Assembly: GCA_026989995.1 (NCBI GenBank)
Contig: JALSIO010000090.1
Location: 1-5,620, forward strand
From: Myxococcales bacterium
GTDB taxonomy: Bacteria; Myxococcota_A; UBA9160; JALSIO01
Direction: 5' to 3'
DNA: 5,620 bases
Every line of letters begins with the position of its first letter. Within the stretch, counting starts at the first letter, position 1. The notes under the pieces were generated by a model that was given only the letters and a program-made list of their open reading frames with translations, did no database searches and had not been told where the DNA came from. A program made the position numbers and the translations under genes. Positions 1-5,620 of the stretch are shown piece by piece.

Positions 1-64
1 GGCCGGGGACGTGGTCCTGGTCCGGGAGACCACCGAGCCGTCCTTCGAGGAGGAGCCCGCTTGA
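1..64 (+). CDS. C-terminal end of an upstream gene, possibly biotin-protein ligase
   Basis: Only the last 20 codons and the TGA stop (62-64) lie in the window; the readable frame begins at base 2. The peptide starts AGDVVLVRE and ends in an acidic tail, PSFEEEPA. A short GDV-type strand near the C-terminus fits the small SH3-like C-terminal domain of BirA (biotin--[acetyl-CoA-carboxylase] ligase), and birA commonly lies directly upstream of coaX in deltaproteobacterial-type genomes. The open frame running into a stop that overlaps the next start supports a real gene end. The identity is inferred from context and a very short match, so another product is quite possible. Confidence 0.5.
   Translation, partial: AGDVVLVRETTEPSFEEEPA
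47..55 (+). promoter_or_regulatory. Shine-Dalgarno site deciding the TTG start of coaX
   Basis: GAGGAGGAG lies inside the end of the upstream gene, 5 bases before the TTG at 61 and 14 bases before the in-frame ATG at 70. The spacing favours TTG as the start, which overlaps the preceding stop as TTGA. The ATG at 70 would shorten the protein by three residues and still leave the DLGNTN motif intact. Confidence 0.5.
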
Positions 65-888
65 GCGAGATGCGGCTTCTGGCCATCGACCTCGGCAACA
101 CCAACGTCTCCCTGGGCCTCTTCGACCTGGGGAGCGCCCCCCCCTCGTTGTCCCACCACTGGCGGCTGGCCACCCACCGCGAGCAGACCTCCGACGAGGC
201 GGCGGTGGTGATGCACGCTCTGTTCGCCCAGGCCGAGCTCGCTCCCGCGCAGGTGGGGCACGTGATCGTCTCGTGCGTGGTCCCCCCGCTGCTTCCCATC
301 TGGGAGAGGGTCTGCCAGAAGCTCTTCTCGGTCTCCCCGATCGTCGTGGGTCCCGGGATCCGCACGGGCATGCCCGTGCGCTACGACAATCCCCGCGAGG
401 TGGGCGCCGACCGCATCGTCAACGCGGTCGCAGCGCACGAGCTGCTCGGCGGGCCGGTGATCGCCGTCGACTTCGGCACGGCCACCACCTTCGATTGTGT
501 CTCCGCGCGCGGCGAGTACCTGGGCGGCGCCATCTTTCCGGGCATGCACATCTCGATGGAGGCCCTCTTCGAGCGGACCTCCATGCTCCACCGGGTCGAG
601 ATCGCCCGGCCGGCCGCGGCCATCGGCCGCACCACCACCGCCGCGCTCCAGTCCGGGCTGCTCTTCGGCTATGCCGGCATGGTGGACGCGATGGTCGCGC
701 GCATCCGCAAGGAGCTCGGCCGCGAGGCCCGGGTGGTGGCCACCGGCGGACTCGCCCACCGGGTGGCCGACGAGTCGCGCACCATCGAACGGGTGGAGCC
801 CTTCCTCACGCTCGAGGGGCTGCGCATCCTCTTCGAGAAGAACCGTCCCGAACGGGGCGATCCCCCGCGAAAGGAGCGACCGGCATGA
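61..888 (+). CDS. coaX: Type III pantothenate kinase (CoaX)
   Basis: This cytoplasmic enzyme phosphorylates pantothenate with ATP to 4'-phosphopantothenate, the first step of coenzyme A synthesis. CoaX enzymes are ASKHA-fold dimers needing a monovalent cation and are not feedback-inhibited by CoA (family knowledge). At 275 residues it is of usual or slightly long size. Visible motifs in order: the phosphate-binding DLGNTN at residues 10-15; GADRIVNA at 115-122, where D117 is the expected catalytic base; DFGTATT at 137-143; YLGGAIFPG at 153-161; and ATGGLA at 227-232. All key residues are present, so the enzyme should be active. The last 15 or so residues are charged and proline-rich, probably disordered. 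The TTG start overlaps the previous stop, and the stop overlaps the ATG of the EF-G-like gene (ATGA, 885-888), indicating translational coupling. No separate promoter is visible. Confidence 0.96.
   Translation: MSEMRLLAIDLGNTNVSLGLFDLGSAPPSLSHHWRLATHREQTSDEAAVVMHALFAQAELAPAQVGHVIVSCVVPPLLPIWERVCQKLFSVSPIVVGPGIRTGMPVRYDNPREVGADRIVNAVAAHELLGGPVIAVDFGTATTFDCVSARGEYLGGAIFPGMHISMEALFERTSMLHRVEIARPAAAIGRTTTAALQSGLLFGYAGMVDAMVARIRKELGREARVVATGGLAHRVADESRTIERVEPFLTLEGLRILFEKNRPERGDPPRKERPA
871..876 (+). promoter_or_regulatory. Shine-Dalgarno site deciding the ATG start of the EF-G-like gene
   Basis: AAGGAG lies within the last codons of coaX, 8 bases before the ATG at 885. The same reading frame stays open far upstream, to about 273, but that extension is only the shifted shadow of coaX. 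This site, together with the ATGA overlap, sets the start at 885. Confidence 0.7.
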
Positions 889-2954
889 AGGATGTCGACG
901 TGCGACACACCCGCAACTTCGCGCTGATCGGCCACGCCCACGACGGCAAGACGTCGGTCGGAGAGGCACTGCTCCACGAGGCCGGGGCCACCCCGAGCCT
1001 GGGGCGGGTCGACGACGGAAGCTCCGTGCTCGACTTCCAGCCGGAGGAGAAGGAGCGCCACTCCTCGCTGCAGAGCGCGGTCTTCGGCTACGACGCGCGG
1101 GGTCACCACCTCACGCTGGTCGACACGCCCGGCGATCCCAACTTCGCCGCCGACGGCGAGATCGCTCTCGCCGCCCTCGACGGCGCCGTGCTCGTGGTCT
1201 CGGCCGTGGACGGGGCGAAGGTGGGGACCGAGCGGATGGCGCGGACCGCCGAGGCGCGGGGAGTCCGGATGCTCGCCTTCGTCAATGGGATGGACCGCGA
1301 GCGGGCCGACTTCGAAGCGGCGGTCGAGTCGCTCCGCAAGCTCGAGATGAACGCCGTGCCGATCGCCCTTCCCATTGGCGCGGAGTCCGGGTTTCGCGGG
1401 GTCGTGGAGCTGCTCTCGGGGCGCGCCCGAACCGCCGCCGGCGAGGAGGACCCCCCGGCCGAGCTCGCCGATGCGGTGGAGGCAGCCCGGAGCACGCTGG
1501 TGGAGGCCGTGGCCGAGTCCGACGACGAGCTCCTCGAGAAGTACCTCGAGGCCGGTGAGCTCTCCGCGGAGGAGCTGCGCGCCGGGCTCGTGGCGGCGAC
1601 CCACGCCGGCCGCCTGGTGCCGGTGCTCTGCGGGGCGGCCACCGCGGAGCTCGGCATCGACCTCCTGCAGGACGCCATCGTGCAGCTGCTTCCCTCTCCG
1701 GTGGACTGCCCGCCGCTGGTGGGTACCCGGCTCGACGACGGGGCCGAGGTCGAGGTGACCGCGGATCCCGAGGGCCCCCTCGCGGCCGTGGTCTTCAAGA
1801 CCGTGATCGATCGTTACGCGGGGACCCTCTCCATCTTCCGGATCTACTCGGGCACGGTGCGCCCCGATACGACCATCCAGAACGCCACCCGGGGAAGCCG
1901 GGAGAGGCTGGGGAAGCTTCTCCTGATGCGGGGGGCGGAGCACGTCGACGTGCCGGAGGCCGGCCCCGGGGACATCGTGGCCGTCGCCAAGCTGAAGGAC
2001 GTCCACACCGGCGATGCACTCACCCGGGAGAAGGGAGGTATCAAGCTCCCGCCCCTGCCGATTCCGCAGGGTGTGATCTCCTACGCCTTCGAGGCCCGGT
2101 CGAAAGGAGACGAGGATAAAGTGTTCTCCTCGCTCGCCCGATTGGTGGAGGAGGACCCCACGCTGCAGCTCGCCCGGGACGAGTCCACGGGGGAGTTCCT
2201 GCTGACCGGCATGGGCGAGCTCCACGTGCGCTCCACCGTGCAGAAGCTCAAGCGGCTGTTCGGCGTGGACGTCGAGCTCAAGACCCCCAAGGTGCCCTAC
2301 CGGGAGACCATCACCCGCCGGGTCGAGCACGTGGAGGGCAAGCTCAAGAAGCAGACCGGGGGCAAGGGCATGTTCGGAGTCTGCTACCTCACGGTGGAGC
2401 CCCTCGAGCGCGGCCGCGGGATCGAGTTCCTGGACGAGATCGTGGGCGGCGCCATCCCCCGCGGGCTCATTCCCGCCGTGGAGAAGGGCATCCTCGAGGC
2501 CGCCGAGAAGGGCCCCCTGGCCGGCTTCCCGGTGGTGGACGTGCGGGTCCGGTGCGTGGACGGCAAGCACCACTCGGTCGATTCCAACGAGATGGCCTTC
2601 AAGCTCGCGGGCTCCTTCGGGTTCAAGGCCGCCGTGGAGAAGGCGGGCCCGACCCTGCTCGAACCGGTGATGAACGTCGAGATCCAGGTTCCCACCGAGT
2701 ACGTGGGAGACATCATGGGCGACGTCTCGAGCCGCCGGGGCCGGGTGCAGAGCTCGGAGGCCAAAGGATCCTCCCAGGTCATCAAGGCGCAGATCCCGAT
2801 GGCGGAGATGCTGGAGTACGCGAGCGCGCTCACCAGCATGACCGGCGGCAAGGGAGCCTTCCAGATGAGCTTCTCGCACTACGAGGAGGTCCCCGCGCAG
2901 ATCCGGGAGCGGGTCATCGCCGAAGCCCGGGCCCGGGAGGCCGCCGAGGCCTGA
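885..2954 (+). CDS. EF-G-like translation factor GTPase (non-canonical fusA paralogue)
   Basis: The 689-residue protein has the full five-domain EF-G layout: G domain about 8-275, domain II about 297-385, domain III about 392-475, domain IV about 478-595, domain V about 596-675. Domain IV keeps KQTGGKGMFG (489-498) and VDSNEMAFKLAGS (565-577); domain V keeps YVGDIMGDVSSRRG (606-619). EF-G drives ribosomal translocation and recycling. The G motifs deviate: P-loop GHAHDGKT (16-23) instead of GHIDAGKT; ERHSSLQSA (57-65) where EF-G has ERGITI, so S61 replaces the switch I threonine; DTPGD (80-84) instead of DTPGH, losing the catalytic histidine; NGMD (134-137) instead of NKxD. This matches the EF-G-like/EF-G-2 subgroup, of which Thermus TTHA1498 is, as I recall, a member, rather than housekeeping FusA. 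Its place after coaX, with no rpsL, rpsG or tuf, supports a paralogue. Its exact role (translocation, recycling, stress) cannot be told from sequence. Confidence 0.92.
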   Translation: MKDVDVRHTRNFALIGHAHDGKTSVGEALLHEAGATPSLGRVDDGSSVLDFQPEEKERHSSLQSAVFGYDARGHHLTLVDTPGDPNFAADGEIALAALDGAVLVVSAVDGAKVGTERMARTAEARGVRMLAFVNGMDRERADFEAAVESLRKLEMNAVPIALPIGAESGFRGVVELLSGRARTAAGEEDPPAELADAVEAARSTLVEAVAESDDELLEKYLEAGELSAEELRAGLVAATHAGRLVPVLCGAATAELGIDLLQDAIVQLLPSPVDCPPLVGTRLDDGAEVEVTADPEGPLAAVVFKTVIDRYAGTLSIFRIYSGTVRPDTTIQNATRGSRERLGKLLLMRGAEHVDVPEAGPGDIVAVAKLKDVHTGDALTREKGGIKLPPLPIPQGVISYAFEARSKGDEDKVFSSLARLVEEDPTLQLARDESTGEFLLTGMGELHVRSTVQKLKRLFGVDVELKTPKVPYRETITRRVEHVEGKLKKQTGGKGMFGVCYLTVEPLERGRGIEFLDEIVGGAIPRGLIPAVEKGILEAAEKGPLAGFPVVDVRVRCVDGKHHSVDSNEMAFKLAGSFGFKAAVEKAGPTLLEPVMNVEIQVPTEYVGDIMGDVSSRRGRVQSSEAKGSSQVIKAQIPMAEMLEYASALTSMTGGKGAFQMSFSHYEEVPAQIRERVIAEARAREAAEA

Positions 2955-2970
2955 GGCCCGAAGCCGGCCG

Positions 2971-2978
2971 AAGGGAGG
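2971..2978 (+). promoter_or_regulatory. Purine-rich Shine-Dalgarno in the 35-base gap before the repeat protein
   Basis: AAGGGAGG lies 11 bases before the GTG at 2990, a slightly long spacing. An in-frame alternative, GTG at 3062, has GGGAGG at 3051-3056 with 5-base spacing and would remove 24 residues. The gap (2955-2989) otherwise holds no clear promoter and no stem-loop followed by a T-run, so transcription probably continues through it. Confidence 0.45.
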
Positions 2979-2989
2979 GCGCGAAAGCC

Positions 2990-4057
2990 GTGGCGCAGCC
3001 GCAGCGGATCCGACTCGCGCTCTCCCAGAGGGCGGCGCGCTACGCCAGCCGGGAGGCTCCGGTGCCTGCGAGGCTGCTCGCCGCCGGGGGGGCACTGCCG
3101 CTCCCGCCGCCGGAGCTCGCCGCCGTGCTCTTCGCGCTCGCCCACGACCCCGAGCCGGAGGTCCGGGACCGGGCTCGCCGGAGCCTCGCGGATCTCCCCG
3201 ACCCGGTGCTCACGGCGGTGCTCGAGGGGCCCACGCCCGCTCCGGTGCTCTCCGCCCTCGCGCGGCTGCACCGCGAGGACGCCGCCCGACTCGAGCGGAT
3301 CGCACTCAATCCGGCCACCGACGACGAGACGCTGGTCTTCCTCGCCCGCCTGCCCCACCCGCGGGTGGTCGAGATCCTCTCCCACAACCAGGAGCGGATG
3401 CTCCGCTGCGATGCCCTCGTCGATGCGCTCGGCGCCAATCCGCTCACGGGGCGGGCGGTGATCGACCGGATCCTCGCCTTCCTCGGCCGCCCTGGAGCGA
3501 CCGACCCGGAGGACGAGGAACCGGGCGAGATCGGCGACGAGGAGGCGGAGGCGGCGCTGCGGGCGCTGCTCGGCGAAGAGGTGGGGGAGCTCTGCACTGC
3601 GCTGGTGCGGGAGGGCGGCCCTGATCTCGACGACAAGGCGCGTCGAAACCTGCACCGCACGCTCTCCCGCCTCACGGTGGCCCAGCGCGCGCGCCTGGCG
3701 CGCTTCGGCAACCGGGAGGCGCGCACGCTGCTGCTCCGGGACCCCAACCGGATCGTCGCCATCGCCGCGATCCGAAGCCCCCGGATCCGGGAGGACGAGG
3801 TGGTCGCGGCTGCGCGCTCCCGCGGTGTCTGTGACGAGGTGCTCCGGATCATCGCCGACAGCCGCGAGTGGACGCGAAACTACCAGGTGAAGCTGGCCCT
3901 CTGTGCCAACCCCCGAACGCCCCTTCCCTCGGCCATGCGCTTCCTCTCCCACCTCCACGACCGCGACCTCCGGGTGCTGGTGAAAAGCCGCGAGGTGCCC
4001 GCCGCCGTGTCCGCGCAGGCGCGGAGGATCCTCTCGCGCAAGGAGGGGCGGAAGTGA
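2990..4057 (+). CDS. HEAT/LRV-like helical repeat protein, function unknown
   Basis: This 355-residue protein has no signal peptide or membrane segment and is likely cytoplasmic. It is rich in Leu, Ala, Arg and Glu and reads as successive amphipathic helix pairs. One HEAT-like unit is at about 36-70 (LPLPPPELAAVL, then AHDPEPEVRDRARRSL). NPxT motifs recur at 107-110 (NPAT), 150-153 (NPLT) and 307-310 (NPRT), each followed by a helix, as in leucine-rich-repeat-variant or HEAT solenoids. An acidic, probably flexible linker spans about 167-187. The C-terminal part (about 291-350) looks the most family-like: a tryptophan, KLALCANPRTP, FLSHLHDRDLRVL and a VP...ARRIL end. Such solenoids usually bind partner proteins. 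It sits directly before an MglA-like GTPase, with a GTGA overlap, so a scaffold or GTPase partner is a reasonable inference. GTG 2990 is the chosen start; GTG 3062 is possible. Confidence 0.85.
   Translation: MAQPQRIRLALSQRAARYASREAPVPARLLAAGGALPLPPPELAAVLFALAHDPEPEVRDRARRSLADLPDPVLTAVLEGPTPAPVLSALARLHREDAARLERIALNPATDDETLVFLARLPHPRVVEILSHNQERMLRCDALVDALGANPLTGRAVIDRILAFLGRPGATDPEDEEPGEIGDEEAEAALRALLGEEVGELCTALVREGGPDLDDKARRNLHRTLSRLTVAQRARLARFGNREARTLLLRDPNRIVAIAAIRSPRIREDEVVAAARSRGVCDEVLRIIADSREWTRNYQVKLALCANPRTPLPSAMRFLSHLHDRDLRVLVKSREVPAAVSAQARRILSRKEGRK
4040..4046 (+). promoter_or_regulatory. Strong Shine-Dalgarno deciding the GTG start of the MglA-like gene
   Basis: AAGGAGG, a near-perfect anti-16S match, lies within the last codons of the repeat-protein gene, 7 bases before the GTG at 4054. 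That GTG overlaps the upstream TGA as GTGA (4054-4057). The frame is open back to 3868, but this site argues for the start at 4054. Confidence 0.75.
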
Positions 4058-4995
4058 GCCGCGTGCCGGAACGCGACGCGCAGGCGCGGCTGCTCTACCT
4101 GGGCCCGGAGGGCTCGGGCAAGACCACCAACCTCGAGGTCCTGCACCGGAACCTCCGGCCCGCCCACCGCGGCGGACTTGCGCGCCGCGCGCTGCCCGGT
4201 GATCGCTCCGCGCACTTCGAGCTCCTCGAGATCGATCTCGGGGCGGTGGGGGGCGTCCGCGCGGCATTCCAGGTGGTCGCAGTCCCGGGTGGCGCGAGCC
4301 ACGCCGCCATGCGCCGGGGACTCCTCGAACGCACCGACGGCATCGCGCTGGTGCTCGACGCCCGCCCGGAGCGCCTCGCCGACAACCTCGCGGCCGTGGC
4401 GGAGCTCCGGAGGGTGCTCGCTTCCCGCGGCCTCGGGCTCGGGGATCTTCCCCTGGTGGTCCAATACAACCACCGCGACGAGGCGCCCGAGCCGGCGGTC
4501 CGTGAGCTCCACCACAAGCTCGACCTCCCCGAGGTCCCCGTCTTCGAGGCCGTGGCGCCGGCGGAAATCGGTGTCCTCCCGACCCTCACCCACCTGGGCA
4601 AGCGCGTGGTGCGCGCGCTCCGCGCAGCGCGCGAGCGCGACGCCAGGCCTTCCGCTCCGTCCGGCGCCGCCGATCCGCGGCAGCGCCTCGAAGCCGCCGC
4701 GCTCGAGGAGGCATCCGAAGCCGCGCTGGCGGACGAGCTCGCCGACCGAACCCGCGATCTCCTCGACGCGACCTTCGCGGACTGTCTCGAGGAGGCGGAG
4801 CTTCCCGTGGACCTCGGCGCGACCGAGGCCGCCCTGCCCGTTCCCGACCAGGAATTCCCCTTGCGGGTCGGACCCGGAGGCGGGCCGCGGGAACTCCGGA
4901 TCCCCCTCCTCCTCGAGGGAGCCGGCGGCCGGCCGCGGCGCGCCGTGCTCCGCATCGCGGTGGAACTGCTCGATGCGGACGAGGATTCCCCGTGA
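4054..4995 (+). CDS. MglA-like small Ras-superfamily GTPase with C-terminal extension
   Basis: The 313-residue protein has an N-terminal G domain (about 8-195) resembling Myxococcus MglA, the small GTPase that sets the polarity of motility machinery at the poles. Shared features are LLYLGPEGSGKTTNL (13-27, P-loop with K23, T24), an FQVVAVPG strand and switch II (72-79), TDGIALVLDA (94-103), PLVVQYN (133-139) and FEAVAP (164-169). Differences from MglA: VPGG (77-80) replaces VPGQ, so the catalytic glutamine position holds G80; the G4 motif is NHRD (139-142) rather than NKRD. About 115 residues follow the G domain: a basic/proline linker, a helix-rich acidic segment (about 208-250), and a probably beta-rich tail (about 266-307). 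MglA itself ends soon after the G domain. GTPase turnover may be slow, or may depend on a partner. It overlaps both neighbours by 4 bases, so it is probably co-translated with the repeat protein and the GAF protein. The cellular role is unknown. Confidence 0.88.
   Translation: MSRVPERDAQARLLYLGPEGSGKTTNLEVLHRNLRPAHRGGLARRALPGDRSAHFELLEIDLGAVGGVRAAFQVVAVPGGASHAAMRRGLLERTDGIALVLDARPERLADNLAAVAELRRVLASRGLGLGDLPLVVQYNHRDEAPEPAVRELHHKLDLPEVPVFEAVAPAEIGVLPTLTHLGKRVVRALRAARERDARPSAPSGAADPRQRLEAAALEEASEAALADELADRTRDLLDATFADCLEEAELPVDLGATEAALPVPDQEFPLRVGPGGGPRELRIPLLLEGAGGRPRRAVLRIAVELLDADEDSP
4981..4984 (+). promoter_or_regulatory. Shine-Dalgarno for the GAF-protein GTG start
   Basis: GAGG lies 7 bases before the GTG at 4992, which overlaps the preceding TGA as GTGA (4992-4995). 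A second in-frame GTG at 5022 lies inside the first conserved strand and is unlikely to be the start. Confidence 0.45.
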
Positions 4996-5620
4996 GCGCC
5001 CGCCGGATCGCCATCTACGGGGTGAGCGACGAGGTCCTGACCCTGGTTCCGGCGCTGCTCCGCAATTCCGACGTCGAGCTCGTGCACGTCTTCCACCCGC
5101 GGCCGCCAGCGCTCATGGCCTGGCTGGAGGCGCGAAACCCGGCCTGGGCGCGCATGCTTGCGCCGCTGGTCACATCGGATGCGCGTCTGTTCACCCGGGG
5201 AGGGATCGAGGTGGTGGTCGACGCCGGCGCGGGCGCCCCCTTCGCGACCCGGTTCCCGGAGGCGGTCCGCCGGGGCGTCCGGGTGGTCGGTCCGCTCACG
5301 GCCCGACTGCTCTACGGCCTCGCGGGCCGGGGGGCCGCACACCGCGCGGAGTTGCTTCGCACCCTGCGTGGCCTCGTGCGCGCCTTCGACTTCACGGTCG
5401 ATCGGGACGAGCTCTTCTCCCGGCTGCTCGAGATCGCCATCGCCGCGGTGGGCGCCGTGCGCGGGTCGATCCTCCTGCTCGACCCGGCGAGCTCCGAGCT
5501 CAGGATGGCGGCCGCCGTGGGCATCGACCCGGCCCTCTGGCCGCTGATCCGCCCCCGGCTCGGCGAGGGCATCGCCGGAAGGGTGGCGGCCACCGGGCGG
5601 CCGCTGCACCTGCGTGGCCG
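4992..5620 (+). CDS. Rossmann-like plus GAF domain protein, N-terminal part (possible sensor kinase)
   Basis: The frame is open without a stop from GTG 4992 to the window end: 209 codons, then two bases. Residues 1-115 look like a Rossmann-type alpha/beta unit: first strand RIAIYGVSDEVLTLVPALL (5-23), then VELVHVFHP (28-36), IEVVVDAG (72-79) and VRVVGPLTARLL (96-107). The first turn is GVSDE rather than a clear GxGxxG, so nucleotide binding is uncertain. A linker helix (about 118-135) leads into a GAF domain from about 136: LFSRLLEIAIAAVGAVRGSILLLD (141-164, in two parts), LRMAAAVGI (170-178) and LGEGIAGRVAATGRPL (190-205), a typical GAF signature. GAF domains bind small molecules or mediate dimerization in sensor kinases, cyclases and regulators. 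The missing C-terminus would decide; a histidine kinase is a common partner, but none is visible here. Coupling to the MglA-like gene suggests a shared signalling pathway. Confidence 0.8.
   Translation, partial: MSARRIAIYGVSDEVLTLVPALLRNSDVELVHVFHPRPPALMAWLEARNPAWARMLAPLVTSDARLFTRGGIEVVVDAGAGAPFATRFPEAVRRGVRVVGPLTARLLYGLAGRGAAHRAELLRTLRGLVRAFDFTVDRDELFSRLLEIAIAAVGAVRGSILLLDPASSELRMAAAVGIDPALWPLIRPRLGEGIAGRVAATGRPLHLRG

Noticed and set aside
273..884. 204-codon N-terminal extension in frame with the EF-G-like gene
   Set aside because: It overlaps coaX in another frame, is Arg/Gly/Pro/His-rich, and the AAGGAG site at 871-876 with ATG 885 gives a normal EF-G N-terminus.
2552..2989. Upstream extension in frame with the repeat protein
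   Set aside because: It covers conserved EF-G domain IV and V coding sequence in another frame; GTG 2990, after the EF-G-like stop, has a purine-rich site ahead of it.
2951..2989. Possible rho-independent terminator in the intergenic gap
   Set aside because: Only short GGCC-type complementarity is present, with no stable long stem and no T-run, so termination is not supported.
669..3095. 808-codon open frame on the minus strand opposite the EF-G-like gene
   Set aside because: Its protein is a His/Gly/Arg/Leu-rich low-complexity sequence with no recognisable domain, and it lies antisense to a clearly conserved EF-G-like gene. Long antisense frames are expected where third positions are almost all G or C.
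5158..5547. Plus-strand 129-codon frame near the window end
   Set aside because: It is an Arg/Ser/Pro-rich shadow of the GAF-protein frame, which is open through the whole region and carries the GAF signature.
4095..5609. 504-codon minus-strand open frame opposite the MglA-like and GAF genes
   Set aside because: Ser/Arg/Pro-rich composition with no motifs; the plus strand encodes recognisable P-loop and GAF motifs across the same bases.

Overview
The window is very GC-rich, densely coded and entirely plus-strand. It holds the last 20 codons of one gene, four complete genes and the first 209 codons of a sixth. GC-rich third positions, a BirA/CoaX-type housekeeping pair and an MglA-like Ras-superfamily GTPase together suggest a deltaproteobacterial-type lineage such as Myxococcota or a relative, possibly uncultured. 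That assignment is inference from gene content and base composition, not from a marker gene.

Layout. 1-64: end of an upstream CDS, plausibly biotin-protein ligase (birA). 61-888: type III pantothenate kinase (coaX), TTG start overlapping the upstream stop. 885-2954: an EF-G-like translation-factor GTPase of 689 residues, ATG start overlapping the coaX stop. 2955-2989: the only intergenic gap, 35 bases, with a Shine-Dalgarno-like stretch but no clear promoter or terminator. 2990-4057: an all-helical HEAT/LRV-like repeat protein. 4054-4995: an MglA-like small GTPase with a C-terminal extension. 4992 to the window end: a protein with a Rossmann-like N-terminus followed by a GAF domain, cut by the window edge.

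Four of the five gene junctions are 4-base stop/start overlaps (TTGA, ATGA, GTGA, GTGA), so the whole set looks like one translationally coupled operon. The first part is cofactor metabolism plus a translation-factor paralogue. The second part (repeat scaffold, small GTPase, GAF protein) looks like a signalling or polarity module of unknown function.

The most notable feature is that both GTPases in this operon depart from consensus at catalytic or nucleotide-binding motifs. The EF-G-like protein has DTPGD for DTPGH and NGMD for NKxD. The MglA-like protein has VPGG for VPGQ and NHRD for NKRD. No RNA gene, mobile element, CRISPR array or convincing repeat was seen.
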